Assembly: GCF_001651855.1 (NCBI RefSeq) | Contig: NZ_LNQC01000050.1 | Span: 23,203 to 87,202, forward strand | DNA: 64,000 nucleotides | From: Sinorhizobium americanum | GTDB lineage: Bacteria; Pseudomonadota; Alphaproteobacteria; Rhizobiales; Rhizobiaceae | Reading direction: 5' to 3' | Shown here: positions 28,470 to 37,187 of the stretch, one piece after another | Numbering within the stretch: the stretch's first letter is position 1 | Layout of the letters: every line of letters begins with the position of its first letter | The notes under the pieces: model-generated | What the model was told of the DNA's origin: nothing | Databases searched by the model: none | What the model saw: the letters and a program-made list of their open reading frames with translations, nothing else | Position numbers and translations under genes: made by a program

Positions 28470-29359
28470 CTTTTGGCGCGGTTCATTTCGGTTCTCAGCG
28501 TGTCGATGAAGCGTTCCGAAAAGATCGACAGCGGAACGTCGCGCCGATAGGCGACGAAGGTTGGGAAGGTCGTGTCCGCTTCGATTTCCACGCATTTGAT
28601 TCCCGGCACTTGGCCGGCGGCGACGGTGAACTCGTCGATGATGGCAATGCCGAGCTCGGCGGCGACGAGGGCGCAGACGGTCGTGCCGAAACGCGCCTTG
28701 ATCTTCATATCATAGGCGAGGTTCTGACGACGAAAAATCTCGGTCATAACCCGTCCGTAGGGATCGTTCGGATCGATGCCGATCAGAGTATGGCGGACGA
28801 TTTCTTCCGGCGCGATGCTGTCCTTGCCGGCGAGCTCGCTGTCCTGCGGAACGATGCAGAGCAGCCGGCCGGTGGCGAGCGGTTCGAAATGGATGATCGA
28901 GTGCTCGAGATAGGAACTGATCGCCACCACCTCGCCGCGGCCGACGAGCAGATAGTCGATCGCCTCCTCGATCTTCAGAATGTTGATGTCGACATAAAGT
29001 GATGGATATTGCTGGCGCAGCTTGGCGATCGCCCGCGGCACCATCACATTGGCGATGCTGGGAACCGAGCCGACGCTGAGTTCCAGCCCGTCGCCCTTTT
29101 CCAGCCGCTGCACGGCAAACTGCAGATCCTCGACCTGGCGATAGACGGTATCGAGCAAGCCGAAAATGTGCCTGGCCTCCGGTGTCGGCACATAGCGCCC
29201 ATGACTGCGGTTGAAGAGGCGGACCCGAAGGCTGTCTTCCGTATACTTCATCAGCCGGCTGACGCCGGGTGCCGCGACGCCAAGAAGTTTCGCCGCGCCG
29301 GCGATCGTGCCGGTGACCATGATAGCGCGGATCACTTCTATTTGGCGTAGCGTCAGCAT
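28466..29359 (-). CDS. LysR family regulator of the importer/dehydroshikimate operon
   Basis: A 297-aa protein. The helix-turn-helix lies at residues 1-60 (LTLRQIEVIRAIMVTGTIAG, then VSRLMKYTEDSLRVRLFNRS). The effector domain has LSVGSVPSIANVMVPRAIAK and a hinge with LLVGRGEVVAISS. The first 60 residues resemble the group of LysR proteins that control opine, amino-acid or aromatic-acid uptake. It is co-directional with, not divergent from, the operon, and the 118-bp gap holds a palindrome. An acid such as shikimate, quinate or dehydroshikimate is a likely co-inducer, by context only. Confidence 0.86.
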   Translation of the reverse strand: MLTLRQIEVIRAIMVTGTIAGAAKLLGVAAPGVSRLMKYTEDSLRVRLFNRSHGRYVPTPEARHIFGLLDTVYRQVEDLQFAVQRLEKGDGLELSVGSVPSIANVMVPRAIAKLRQQYPSLYVDINILKIEEAIDYLLVGRGEVVAISSYLEHSIIHFEPLATGRLLCIVPQDSELAGKDSIAPEEIVRHTLIGIDPNDPYGRVMTEIFRRQNLAYDMKIKARFGTTVCALVAAELGIAIIDEFTVAAGQVPGIKCVEIEADTTFPTFVAYRRDVPLSIFSERFIDTLRTEMNRAKR

Positions 29360-29690
29360 GTTTCCTCCGGGAACGGCTCAGCGTTTTTTTGGCGGTTCAC
29401 TGTCTGAGCGTGTCGCAGAATGCGGATGGAACAGCTAGGTGTCGAGCGCCCTTTTGACTTGGGAACCTCCTTATTGCAGGCGACCCTAACCCCGCGTAGG
29501 ACATCGACGCCTCTCACCTTCCTGCGCACAAAATTGCGCTTCTGATTGGCCCGTGTCCACTCAGGCGCAATGCCAATCCAACTGAGACGTTCGGCAAAGT
29601 GCTCGCCGATCCAGGCTGTGGCGCGGGGCGAGCTCGTGTTAGTTGATTCCGGAACGGTAGCTTTGGCTCCGCCATTCGGCTGTCTTTCTG

Positions 29691-29743
29691 CCAATTTCCG
29701 TTCACCACCCTTCCCGACGGATGGGAACCGGAAAGGTCGACCC
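29691..29743 (-). repeat. Diverged intergenic repeat, copy A
   Basis: On the minus strand the blocks GGGTCGACCTTTC, ATCCGTCGGG, GGGTGGTGA and GGAAATTGG match the 2046-2097 copy in the same order, roughly 85 percent identical by eye over 52 bases. Confidence 0.5.
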
Positions 29744-30189
29744 TAAGCGGTCGGCGGGAACCGCACCAGGAATTGCACGGTTCGGCCCGACGCGGACGTT
29801 TGGTTCGGCGGGGCACCCACCTCACCCCCAGGCATACGCTCGTATTCGTCGTCGCGTTCACGCGGCCTCGCGCCGCACTTCAAGACACGTAAGCAAGTCC
29901 TCATGTTCATCGCCTCGTAGGCTGGTCCAGCCCGTGTCAAACGCGGAGCTAGCGGCGGGCGGTGGACCGAAGACTCGGTCTCGAACACCCCATCCGTGAT
30001 CGATATCCCGGCCGAAGGCGCGACCTCGTCAAGCAGTGGCGCGAACAGGTTGCCGCTGCAGACGGGGCGGCTGAGGAACCTTCGCAGCGATGACTCTGGC
30101 AAGGCACTGCGGAGACTTCGCGCGGAGTGTCTGGTATGTCTGCTCATGGCGCAACTTGCTCGTTCAGATGAGCGAGGCAAAGGGCCGCT

Positions 30190-30231
30190 GTCCACCCACT
30201 GCGACGTGACCCTGAACCGGAGCGATCGACC
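30190..30231 (-). repeat. Diverged intergenic repeat, copy D
   Basis: On the minus strand GGTCGATCGCTCCGGTTCAG, then GGTCACGTCGCAGTGGGTGGA, is a more distant match (about 70 percent by eye) to the copy at 29691-29743. Confidence 0.35.
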
Positions 30232-30324
30232 GAGGACGTGTGAAAACGCGGGTGCGGGACGGTCGATGGCGCGGCAGGGCAAGTTGGTTCTGCCTGCACC
30301 TGTGGATAGGTGGAGTTCGCAGCA

Positions 30325-30703
30325 GTGATCGTTGATCCTCCTGTTGCGGAGCCGCCGATTAAAAAAGCCAGCCATCCCGAGATCGTCGTCGGCGCTGTCA
30401 CGATACGTCTGGAAGAAGGCGCGTCTGCTAGTCGGATCGCCGCTGTCGCATGTGCCTTAGCGGTTCCGGCATGATCTTTCCCTCGAACCATGCTCGGCTA
30501 ATGGTGGCGACCAAGCCTGTAGACTTTCGCGAAGGTCACGACGGTCTGGCGGCACTGGTCAAGAACGAGTTGCACAAAGACCCGTTCACCGTCGCGTCCG
30601 CCTCATAGGTCTCGTGGATGATCGCCAGCTTCTCTGCCATGCTCCAGCGCCGCCGACGTTCCGGCCCGGAGAGGACTTCCATCTTAAAATTGCTGCTAGT
30701 CAT
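30325..30703. mobile_element. Scrambled IS66-family remnant
   Basis: Three pieces of an IS66 element are recognisable. The end of tnpA is on the plus strand (30325-30473; ...EIVVGAVTIRLEEGASASRI..., stop TGA overlapping the next ATG as normal in IS66). The start of tnpB is on the plus strand (30471-30590; NHARLMVATKPVDFREGHDG then LAALVKNELHKDPFT). The start of tnpA is on the minus strand (ATG at 30703; VLSGPERRRRWSMAEKLAII, ending near 30587). tnpB and the inverted tnpA piece meet tail-to-tail at 30587-30590. An internal deletion combined with an inversion explains the layout. Nothing here can be active. 30704-30849 holds only an 18-bp palindrome, CCCACTTAACTAAGTGGG, at 30723-30740. Confidence 0.8.
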
Positions 30704-30849
30704 ATTACCAACATTACTCCTACCCACTTAACTAAGTGGGGGAGCATGTCCGAGCCTTTCGGGGGCTAATTCAAAGACGCCATTGAAGCCTTCGGCTACC
30801 CCAAACCTTGATCGCCTCGCCTTGACACACCGCCTCCACAGCTTCTGAC

Positions 30850-31854
30850 TTAACCCAGCTTATTGTGGAAGTGCGACGCAACCCGATCAGCAGCCGCACG
30901 GACTGTCTCGGCTTGGTCGTAAAAGTCGTAGTGTTTTCCCTCTGTCCAATGTAATTCTTTTGGACCCGCCAAAAGGCCATACATTTTGCGAGCCTGATCA
31001 GGGAACGCTGCGCCATCTGAGTGAACTACGAGAGCTGGTGCCGTAACATGCGGAGCCTGGGCCAAAGGATCAAACGCGAGCCAGGGCTCCCATGCCATAA
31101 CTGCAAACTCGTTGCGCCAGGCACGAACGCTCCCGCCGCGTGAATGATCCATATAGTATTCGTTGGGGCCGGAGCTCACCGCAGTTTTGTCGTTCGGCAT
31201 ATAGGCGAAGACCGTTTGGATTACCCCTTCGTCGTCATAGCGCTTACGCGCCTCTCGACTTGCCGCGATCCGGCTGTCGATACCCTCTTTGCCGCCGAAC
31301 ATCTTCGACACCAGCTCCGGGTCGGAGAAAAAACCTGCGACAGTGGCTAACGCGCCCACATTGGGGTCCTTCGCAGCCGTGTAAAGAGCCGTGCCGCCGG
31401 ACGTGCAAATTCCGAGGATACCGGTCCCGGCGACGTCGCTACGTTTCTTCAGGTACCGCAAGGCAGCCGACAAGTCCTCTGCCTTTGAAGCTTGGTCCTC
31501 GAACTGCCGCATCGCACCGCTACTCTCGCCGTAATTGCGATAGTCAATTGCGAGCGCAATGATGCCGCGCCGGGCAAGCTCGCCGGCATAATTTCCGCCC
31601 ATCTGCTCCTTCACCGAGGTTAGCGAACCGCCGACCGCCACGGCCGGATAGCGGCGTGATGGATCATGTCCCTCTGGAAGATAAAGATTGGCTACGACGA
31701 AACCGTCCCCGCTCTTAAAGCTGACTTTTTCAGGCACTGGCTGGGTTCGCTCGGTAAGGGTTTGTGCCATGGTATTTTTTCCTGCGCTGAGAAGGAAGGC
31801 GGTCGCACCGACAGCTAGACCGAGGTTCCGGCGAGTAATCGTTGTTAGGGGCAT
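30850..31854 (-). CDS. Exported alpha/beta hydrolase with cysteine nucleophile
   Basis: A 334-aa protein. Residues 1-32 contain TRRNLGLAVGATAFLLSAG, a Tat-like leader. The mature part is an alpha/beta-hydrolase: AVGGSLTSVKEQ, ALAIDYRNYGES, the nucleophile elbow GICTSGG with cysteine in place of serine, the acid in ALVVHSDGAAF and the histidine in TEGKHYDFYD. A Cys-Asp-His triad is known from dienelactone hydrolase and relatives, and GIC-[AT]-SGG is usual in this subgroup. The substrate is unknown. The gene is divergent from the LysR gene at 31952 across 97 bases, so the regulator probably controls it. Confidence 0.82.
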   Translation of the reverse strand: MPLTTITRRNLGLAVGATAFLLSAGKNTMAQTLTERTQPVPEKVSFKSGDGFVVANLYLPEGHDPSRRYPAVAVGGSLTSVKEQMGGNYAGELARRGIIALAIDYRNYGESSGAMRQFEDQASKAEDLSAALRYLKKRSDVAGTGILGICTSGGTALYTAAKDPNVGALATVAGFFSDPELVSKMFGGKEGIDSRIAASREARKRYDDEGVIQTVFAYMPNDKTAVSSGPNEYYMDHSRGGSVRAWRNEFAVMAWEPWLAFDPLAQAPHVTAPALVVHSDGAAFPDQARKMYGLLAGPKELHWTEGKHYDFYDQAETVRAAADRVASHFHNKLG

Positions 31855-31879
31855 TGTCGGCGCTTCCTCATTATTCGCT

Positions 31880-31892
31880 CAAATAATATTTG
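31880..31892. promoter_or_regulatory. AT-rich palindrome in the divergent hydrolase/lysR promoter
   Basis: CAAATA-A-TATTTG is a perfect 13-bp inverted repeat in the 97-bp intergenic region. It contains a T-rich dyad of the kind LysR proteins bind. Confidence 0.45.
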
Positions 31893-31951
31893 GTGGAATC
31901 CAGTTTGATAATCTGCAAAAATATGAAAGGGTTTTTAAGGTAGATTTGATA

Positions 31952-32875
31952 ATGCGAGCGGACCTACTGGATGGAATAGTCGTCTTTACCCGTGTCGCGG
32001 AACGACGCAGCTTTACCGCTGCTGCGCTCGAACTCGGCGTGACGCCTGCTGCGATCAGTTGGACGGTCAAGCAACTGGAAGCGCGTGTGGGCGCGCCGCT
32101 TTTCACCCGCACAACACGATCTGTCGGGCTTACCCAAGCGGGACAACTCTTTTTGGAGCAGGCTACAGCGGGCATCGCCTACGTTGAAGCTGCATATGAG
32201 GCAGCTCAGCGCCTCAGTGACAACCCAAGAGGGCTGCTGCGCTTGAGCGTACCCTATGTGGCGCAGACGCTTATCGAGCCCATGCTCAAGGGATTTACTG
32301 ACGCATACCCGGACATCGAACTCGAACTGGTCTTTGAGGACCGTTTTGTCGATGTCGCCGGAGAAGGCTATGATGCTGGCATCAGGGTCGGAGAAATGAT
32401 CGCACAGGATATGGTGGCCGTACGGCTCACCCAAGCTTCTCCGAGGGTGGTTGTAGGGTCACCTGCTTACTTTGCAGATCGCGGGAAACCTCTGCGGCCG
32501 GAAGAGCTTGAGCATCATGCCTGTATCAATATTCGCCTCGCCGGAGGCGCGGTCTACCGCTGGGATTTTGTAGAGCACAGTAAGGAGAATGGGACCCGAT
32601 CCTTCGTGATGGACGTGGAAGGGCGTCTAACCGTGAATGGACCTGCAACTTCCCTCTCGGCGGCGCAGGCAGGGGTAGGTCTAGCCTACAATATCGAGGT
32701 TGTTGTCGAACCGCTGATCCGCGAGGGTCTCCTCGAGAAGTGCCTCGAAGCATTTATGCCTATAAGCCCCGGTTTTTTCATCTACTTTCCGGACCGAAAA
32801 CAAGCACTACCAAAATTACGAGCATTCATAGATTACTGGCACCATTATCACCCCTCTCAAACCACTGTGTTCTGA
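31952..32875 (+). CDS. LysR family transcriptional regulator
   Basis: A 307-aa protein from the ATG at 31952. The frame is open upstream, but that part overlaps the divergent hydrolase. The winged helix at residues 1-60 reads DLLDGIVVFTRVAERRSFTA then AISWTVKQLEARVGAPLFTR. The effector domain includes FTDAYPDIELELVFEDRFVD and GYDAGIRVGEMIAQDMVAVR, as in the LysR gene at 4330, so both belong to the same subgroup regulating oxidoreductase or hydrolase neighbours. The divergent alpha/beta-hydrolase is the likely target. Confidence 0.87.
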   Translation: MRADLLDGIVVFTRVAERRSFTAAALELGVTPAAISWTVKQLEARVGAPLFTRTTRSVGLTQAGQLFLEQATAGIAYVEAAYEAAQRLSDNPRGLLRLSVPYVAQTLIEPMLKGFTDAYPDIELELVFEDRFVDVAGEGYDAGIRVGEMIAQDMVAVRLTQASPRVVVGSPAYFADRGKPLRPEELEHHACINIRLAGGAVYRWDFVEHSKENGTRSFVMDVEGRLTVNGPATSLSAAQAGVGLAYNIEVVVEPLIREGLLEKCLEAFMPISPGFFIYFPDRKQALPKLRAFIDYWHHYHPSQTTVF

Positions 32876-33229
32876 GCACAGTTAGCTCGCCGAGCAAAAA
32901 GCAAAATCGGATTCCGGCGCAACCTGATCAAGGTGTAAGGGGAACAGCGCTCTGATGTCCGTTGTCAATGCTTTGGGCACGAGGAACCGACCGTCCAAAC
33001 GAACGGCTGTTCATGATGATGATCGCGTATGGGTGGAGGCGGGACTCAAGGACGTCGGTGATCAAGCTCTGATGCGCGGATTGGATACCGCATTCCCGAT
33101 AATGCGTCCGGGGCTGTTCCTATCTTACTGCGGGCGTCGGTCAGTGCCGGCCACAAAGCGGCTGACGGATATTCCCCTGCCGTTGTCCCGCCTCCGCCCA
33201 TGCGCGAGGTGCAAGTTTGCTGCAGTGAC
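32876..33229. other. Non-coding flank of the IS110 element
   Basis: No gene is seen. A small dyad, ACTGTG-N7-CACAGT (32864-32882), spans the lysR stop and may end that transcript. The right-hand part probably belongs to the 3-prime non-coding end of the IS110-family element, whose exact border I cannot place. Confidence 0.4.
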
Positions 33230-34345
33230 CTATGTTCTGATCGCCTGCGCCTCCCTTGCAACAGCCCACATGAAGCCGGCCAGTTCTCGGGCAATTGCAG
33301 TGCAAACTACTGTCGTTCGTTTTCCCCGTACGGCAAGCAAACGATATCGAGCCGTCAATCTGCTCTGAGCTTTCCACGCGATCTCTCTGACTGCCGGCGG
33401 GGCTGCCTGCAGGTGGTACAGCTTCCTAACGCCCAGCTTCGGTGGATGCCGATACGTCCACGCACTCTCAACAAGCATGTGTCGGACTCGTCCATTGCCA
33501 GCCTTCGTTATTGCGCCTCGTCTTACGGTCTCCCCCGTGGATCGCTCGCCAGGAACGAGACCGAGATAGCCCATCAATTGGCGTGGGCTTTCAAAGCGGG
33601 TCACGTCACCGACTTCCGTGGCGAAGGTGACGGCGACAATCAGATCGACCCCGCGCAGCGTTTGCAGGGCTCGAACAACCGGGCCGAGAGACCAGTTCGG
33701 GACGAACTCCTCGATCACTTTCTCCAGTCGTTCGACACGCTCCTTCGAGATGCGAACTGCCTCGACCATTTCTTGCAGCGCTATCTGATGTGCCGGATGA
33801 TCGAACCACTGCTCTTGCAGCCAGTGCAGATACCGCATCGTCCAGCCTTTCTTGCGCGGATAGACGCGCCCGTGTTTGAGCATGAAGGCACTTACCTGTT
33901 GCCGATGAACCCGCAACGTCTCGACAGCGGCAGAGCGGGCGCGAACGAGATCTCGCATAGCTTCGTGACCCTCGTCGGGAACCCAGACTGCCGTGAGCTC
34001 GCCGGCCCTCAATAGCCGGGCGAGCGCAAGCGCGTCTCGACGGTTCGTCTTGACGCGGTCACCAGGCTTTTTCGGGATTAGCGACGGAGCGACAACCATG
34101 CAGTCATGGCCCAGCGACTTGATGAGCCGGTGGAGGCCGTAACCGGTGGGGCCGGCCTCGTAGCAGAAATGCACGTGATCAAACTTTGCGGCTATACGCT
34201 GGATAATGCGGCGCATGCTGGCATCCGATGCCTCAACCTCGCCGACATAACGGATCTCTCCGTTCCGGCCACATTCAGCAATCGCAATCGCGTTCTTCAG
34301 CTTGGCAACATCGATTCCGACAAAAGCTTCTCTATAATCTGCCAC
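33230..34345 (-). CDS. IS110 family transposase
   Basis: A 371-aa protein from the ATG at 34345. The N-terminal DEDD (RuvC-like) domain shows FVGIDVAKLKNAIAIAE, CYEAGPTGYGLHRLIKSLG and the RVKTNRRDALALARLL block. The C-terminal Transposase_20 domain has LQTLRGVDLIVAVTFATEVG, FESPRQLMGYLGLVPGERST and RRGAITKAGNGRVRHMLVES. Both catalytic parts are complete. IS110 enzymes act as serine-dependent recombinases guided by a structured RNA from the element's non-coding end. The reading frame is intact, so the element may be active. The element ends lack classical inverted repeats and cannot be placed from sequence alone. Confidence 0.92.
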   Translation of the reverse strand: MADYREAFVGIDVAKLKNAIAIAECGRNGEIRYVGEVEASDASMRRIIQRIAAKFDHVHFCYEAGPTGYGLHRLIKSLGHDCMVVAPSLIPKKPGDRVKTNRRDALALARLLRAGELTAVWVPDEGHEAMRDLVRARSAAVETLRVHRQQVSAFMLKHGRVYPRKKGWTMRYLHWLQEQWFDHPAHQIALQEMVEAVRISKERVERLEKVIEEFVPNWSLGPVVRALQTLRGVDLIVAVTFATEVGDVTRFESPRQLMGYLGLVPGERSTGETVRRGAITKAGNGRVRHMLVESAWTYRHPPKLGVRKLYHLQAAPPAVREIAWKAQSRLTARYRLLAVRGKRTTVVCTAIARELAGFMWAVAREAQAIRT

Positions 34346-34590
34346 GGCTCGTCCTCCTGTCGTGAGGATCGGCTCGGCCTATCCGTGCAACCCTCGGAAG
34401 ACCAGAGTAGGGCGAGCCACCTCAGCCACGAAGAAGGACATACGGACTTATGGTGCGTCAGGGGACGGTCCGCGCTTTGAGCGCGCCGGCCAGGCATAGA
34501 GCTTGCGCTCTCGACGGTCATGTGAGCGCGAGGTCCGCCCCGATGGGGCCGGATTACGCCTGTGACACTGGGCTCCTCCCATCCTCATGA
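34346..34590 (-). ncRNA. Candidate IS110 bridge RNA region
   Basis: In IS110-group elements a structured guide (bridge) RNA is encoded in the non-coding DNA upstream of the transposase gene. Here about 245 bases without a gene lie upstream of the transposase start, contain several GC-rich self-complementary stretches (for example around GCGCTTTGAGCGCGCC near 34470-34490 and CTCCTC/GAGGAG at 34573-34596), and then give way to an unrelated gene. The RNA itself is inferred from family knowledge, not shown. Confidence 0.35.
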
Positions 34591-34605
34591 GGAGGAGTCG
34601 CCGAA

Positions 34606-35088
34606 GTGCGGCACGCTCCCGTTCCGGAAGTCGATTATCTGTCACCGAAACCCGTTCCGGCGACAACTCCGGAATATGCCAAGGGGGGAGATCCTTCCGT
34701 CGAAATTGCCGCGCCGGCGCCAGTAACGGAGAAGCCTTTGACGGCCGCCGCGGCGGAGGCGGGCCCGGTCAAGGCAGAACCTGCGGCAGACGCGAAAGCT
34801 GCAGCACCTGCCAAACGCACCGCCAATAAAGAGGCGCTGCGCCCGAAGCCCAAGGCGACTGCTGCAAAAGCGGCTGGTGCGGAAGCATGTGCAAGCCTTG
34901 ATGCAATGGAAGCCCGGATAAAGGCCATCGAGGAGGGCCTCAAACCAAGGGCCGCGCAGCTCAAGGAAGTGGTCGAGACGAAAGCTGAGAAGCTTGGCGA
35001 CAAGTCTCCGACCAAGCGCCGCAACATCATGGACATCTTCAGCGCAACCGTGCCTGATCCCGTCGAAGTTGGCGTTGCGGCCGAATAG
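34606..35088 (+). CDS. Ala/Pro/Lys-rich hypothetical protein, possibly 5-prime truncated by IS110
   Basis: A 160-aa protein if it starts at the GTG at 34606, behind GAGGAGGAG at about 34589-34597. The middle is low-complexity (AAAAEAGPVKAEPAADAKAA, PAKRTANKEALRPKPKATAA). The C-terminal part is a short amphipathic helix region (LDAMEARIKAIEEGLKPRA, QLKEVVETKAEKLG). There is no known domain. The frame is closed by a TGA at 34588, close to the likely edge of the IS110 element, so the real N-terminus may have been cut off by the insertion. The composition is typical of linker or periplasm-spanning proteins. The function is unknown. 35089-35483 holds no gene I can support. Confidence 0.5.
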   Translation: MRHAPVPEVDYLSPKPVPATTPEYAKGGDPSVEIAAPAPVTEKPLTAAAAEAGPVKAEPAADAKAAAPAKRTANKEALRPKPKATAAKAAGAEACASLDAMEARIKAIEEGLKPRAAQLKEVVETKAEKLGDKSPTKRRNIMDIFSATVPDPVEVGVAAE

Positions 35089-35483
35089 CTTGCGGAGACC
35101 GCTCCGAACCCAAGCGGAAGTTCGCCTGCCCCGGTCGAATTCACGCCCATGACCCGTCCCGGTAGGTCGCTGCGACGCAGCTGAATGTCCCAGAACCGGA
35201 CGAAAGCAGAATCCAACTTACGCTGCCTGCAGCCCGACCAGCTTCGCGGTCAGCTGTGGACAGGCGTCGGCGCGGGAGGCGAAGATAAAGGCCACCACCA
35301 CGACATCTTCCCGCGCAGCTCCTTGAGGGACCCGCGCCTGCAATCCTGGATCGTTAAACTCACCTCTGGCGCCGGCCAAATACTTGGCCAGGCTTCACAC
35401 TCTGGGGTGGCATGACGGAAGATGAGCCCCAGGCGGCCCACCCCTCCAGCCCCATCTCGCCTCCGCGTTCCCCTCTCCCCCTG

Positions 35484-36503
35484 CTATCCCTTCAACTCCT
35501 TCTTCAGTTCGTTCAAGAAACGCCAGTCGGTGCCATGGGCCAGGAGCTCATGGGGTGTGCTCTTGAGCATTCCGACTTCGTGGAGGCGCAGGGCGTAAAA
35601 GCGCAGGGTGTCCTCAGCGCTATACTCACGCCACTGATAGGGGAGCGCCTTCATGACCTGGAGGGCGTGGTCATAGCGCTCAGTATAGCCCTGGTCCACC
35701 ATAAACTGAGCGGATTGCTCGGGCTCGCTGGCGCAGAAATCCGCCGCTTTCAAGATGGCGCGGAGGGCGCGTTTGGTGGCCACCGGATTCGTGCGGACGA
35801 ACTCCCGGTTCCCAGCCAGCATGCAGCAGAAGTATTGCGACCAGGGCCGGTCCACGATGCTGCTAATCACCACATGGCCGATCCGCTGCTCCCGCATCTC
35901 CTGCGGTTCGGGGGGAAAGCCTAGGTAGGCATCGATCTTCCCCTCGCTGAGGAGCCGGATGGACTCGGGTCCCGGATACGTGACGAAGTGTATGTCCTTG
36001 TGGAGGTCCAGGCCCACATAAGCCGTGATGGTGGCGAGAAAGACGAATCGGCTGGAATCCAGCGTTGGTACGGCCACGGTCTTCCCCTTGAGGTCGCGGA
36101 TCGCCTGGACGCGATCGGTCCCGAACAGCTCAAAGCAGCCGACGTGGAGTCCTGCCAGGATGACGATGGGATCCCCCGCCTCCAGGCGGAGAAGGAGCGG
36201 GGCGGCGAAATGCCCATTGAGGTCGGCTTCACCGGAGGCGAGGGCCGGCGCGATGTCTGCGGTCCCCTCTTTTTGAAGGTAGTGCACCTCGGTGAACCCT
36301 TCGCTGCGCAGCAGTTCTTCGGCTACAAACTGGGGGGCCTGACAGATGCTGGGAATCCGGACGAGCCGGATCCGCGTCGTCTCAGGCGGGGGCTCCGCAG
36401 CGGCTGGCCCGGGGTGCCAGCCCAGGAGCCCCGCAGTCCCCGCCAGCGTCATCCCACTCAGAAACTTCCGGCGGCTGAACCGTCCAGGGTATAGGGTATG
36501 CAT
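35484..36503 (-). CDS. NMT1/NrtA-like periplasmic binding protein, paralogue 1
   Basis: A 339-aa exported protein starting at 36503. SRRKFLSGMTLAGTAGLLGW is a twin-arginine signal. The mature part is a type-2 periplasmic binding fold like the NMT1/NrtA/SsuA proteins: RIPSICQAPQFVAEELLRSEG, SGEADLNGHFAAPLLLRLEA, LHVGCFELFG, LKGKTVAVPTLDSSRFVFLA, GKIDAYLGFPPEPQE, RPWSQYFCCMLAGN, and a C-terminal TPHELLAHGTDWRFLNELKK. Five cysteine positions (SIC, HVGC, FCC, ADFC) are shared with the two paralogues at 37188 and 38240. No ABC permease or ATPase is nearby, so a sensory role is likelier than uptake. It is transcribed away from the paralogous operon. Confidence 0.82.
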   Translation of the reverse strand: MHTLYPGRFSRRKFLSGMTLAGTAGLLGWHPGPAAAEPPPETTRIRLVRIPSICQAPQFVAEELLRSEGFTEVHYLQKEGTADIAPALASGEADLNGHFAAPLLLRLEAGDPIVILAGLHVGCFELFGTDRVQAIRDLKGKTVAVPTLDSSRFVFLATITAYVGLDLHKDIHFVTYPGPESIRLLSEGKIDAYLGFPPEPQEMREQRIGHVVISSIVDRPWSQYFCCMLAGNREFVRTNPVATKRALRAILKAADFCASEPEQSAQFMVDQGYTERYDHALQVMKALPYQWREYSAEDTLRFYALRLHEVGMLKSTPHELLAHGTDWRFLNELKKELKG

Positions 36504-37187
36504 GGCTCCCTCCCTTCCAAATGCTGGCCAGTGTGAACCGAGAACGTACCCATGGACGCCTCCGACCGTGCATGAACAGGTACAGCCTCATACGATTTAA
36601 CGGGATGGGCGATGATAACACATAGTGCCACGGATTGGCACGCGAGGTTGAACCAGCGGCTCGGTGCACGGAAGCGAAGCAATGCTATCTCCGTTCGATC
36701 GAGTAGCCCGCGAGCGGTAGGCGCGATCGCTCGAACTGCGCGCGGCGTATTCGCTCGCAGGAGCCGCGATGTGGCGCCCATGCATACGAGCGGCTACGAG
36801 CTGAGCAAGCTGCGCCGTCTCCCCGGCGCGACGCCATGATGGCGGTCGGCGGATTCAAGCGAACTATCAAAGTCGGCGCGAACAGATGCTCAAGTAGTAG
36901 TCGAGCCGGATGCTGAATGAGAGCTTTCCTCTCGATACCGGCGCATCTAAGGCGTATAGTTACGTGGAACTCAGTGCCCGGTGCGAGAACCACTCCTCTT
37001 GGTAAGGCGCACTCCGCATTGATAATTACTTTGCACGGAGCTTCTGCCCTCTGGGATGATTTCTTGAGCGACTCTGATTGGAATTTTTCTGCTGAGTTTG
37101 GTGCAGGCCGATGCTGATCGTTCAGAAACGCTGCCAAAACGTGCGGACGTAATCTAAACGATGTGCTTTTCCAGGAAGGAGAGCACG
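36504..37187. other. Divergent intergenic region between binding-protein genes
   Basis: About 680 bases with no convincing gene. Short open frames on both strands have no domain. This stretch must hold the promoters for paralogue 1 (minus strand) and for the signalling operon starting at 37188, which has AAGGAGAG just before its ATG. Confidence 0.5.

Larger units (their letters stand above)
29360..30324. other. Gene-poor scrap region
   Basis: This stretch of almost 1 kb holds two copies of a diverged dispersed repeat (29691-29743 and 30190-30231) and no gene I can defend. A 210-codon open frame on the minus strand (29743-30375) runs across both repeats, has no recognisable domain and crosses into the IS66 remnant, so I regard it as chance. 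Confidence 0.5.

Noticed and set aside
29743..30375. A 210-codon frame on the minus strand
   Set aside because: Arg/Ser/Pro-rich with no domain, it spans two diverged repeats and the IS66 remnant.
36685..37137. A 150-codon frame on the minus strand between binding-protein genes
   Set aside because: No ribosome site, no domain and irregular composition.
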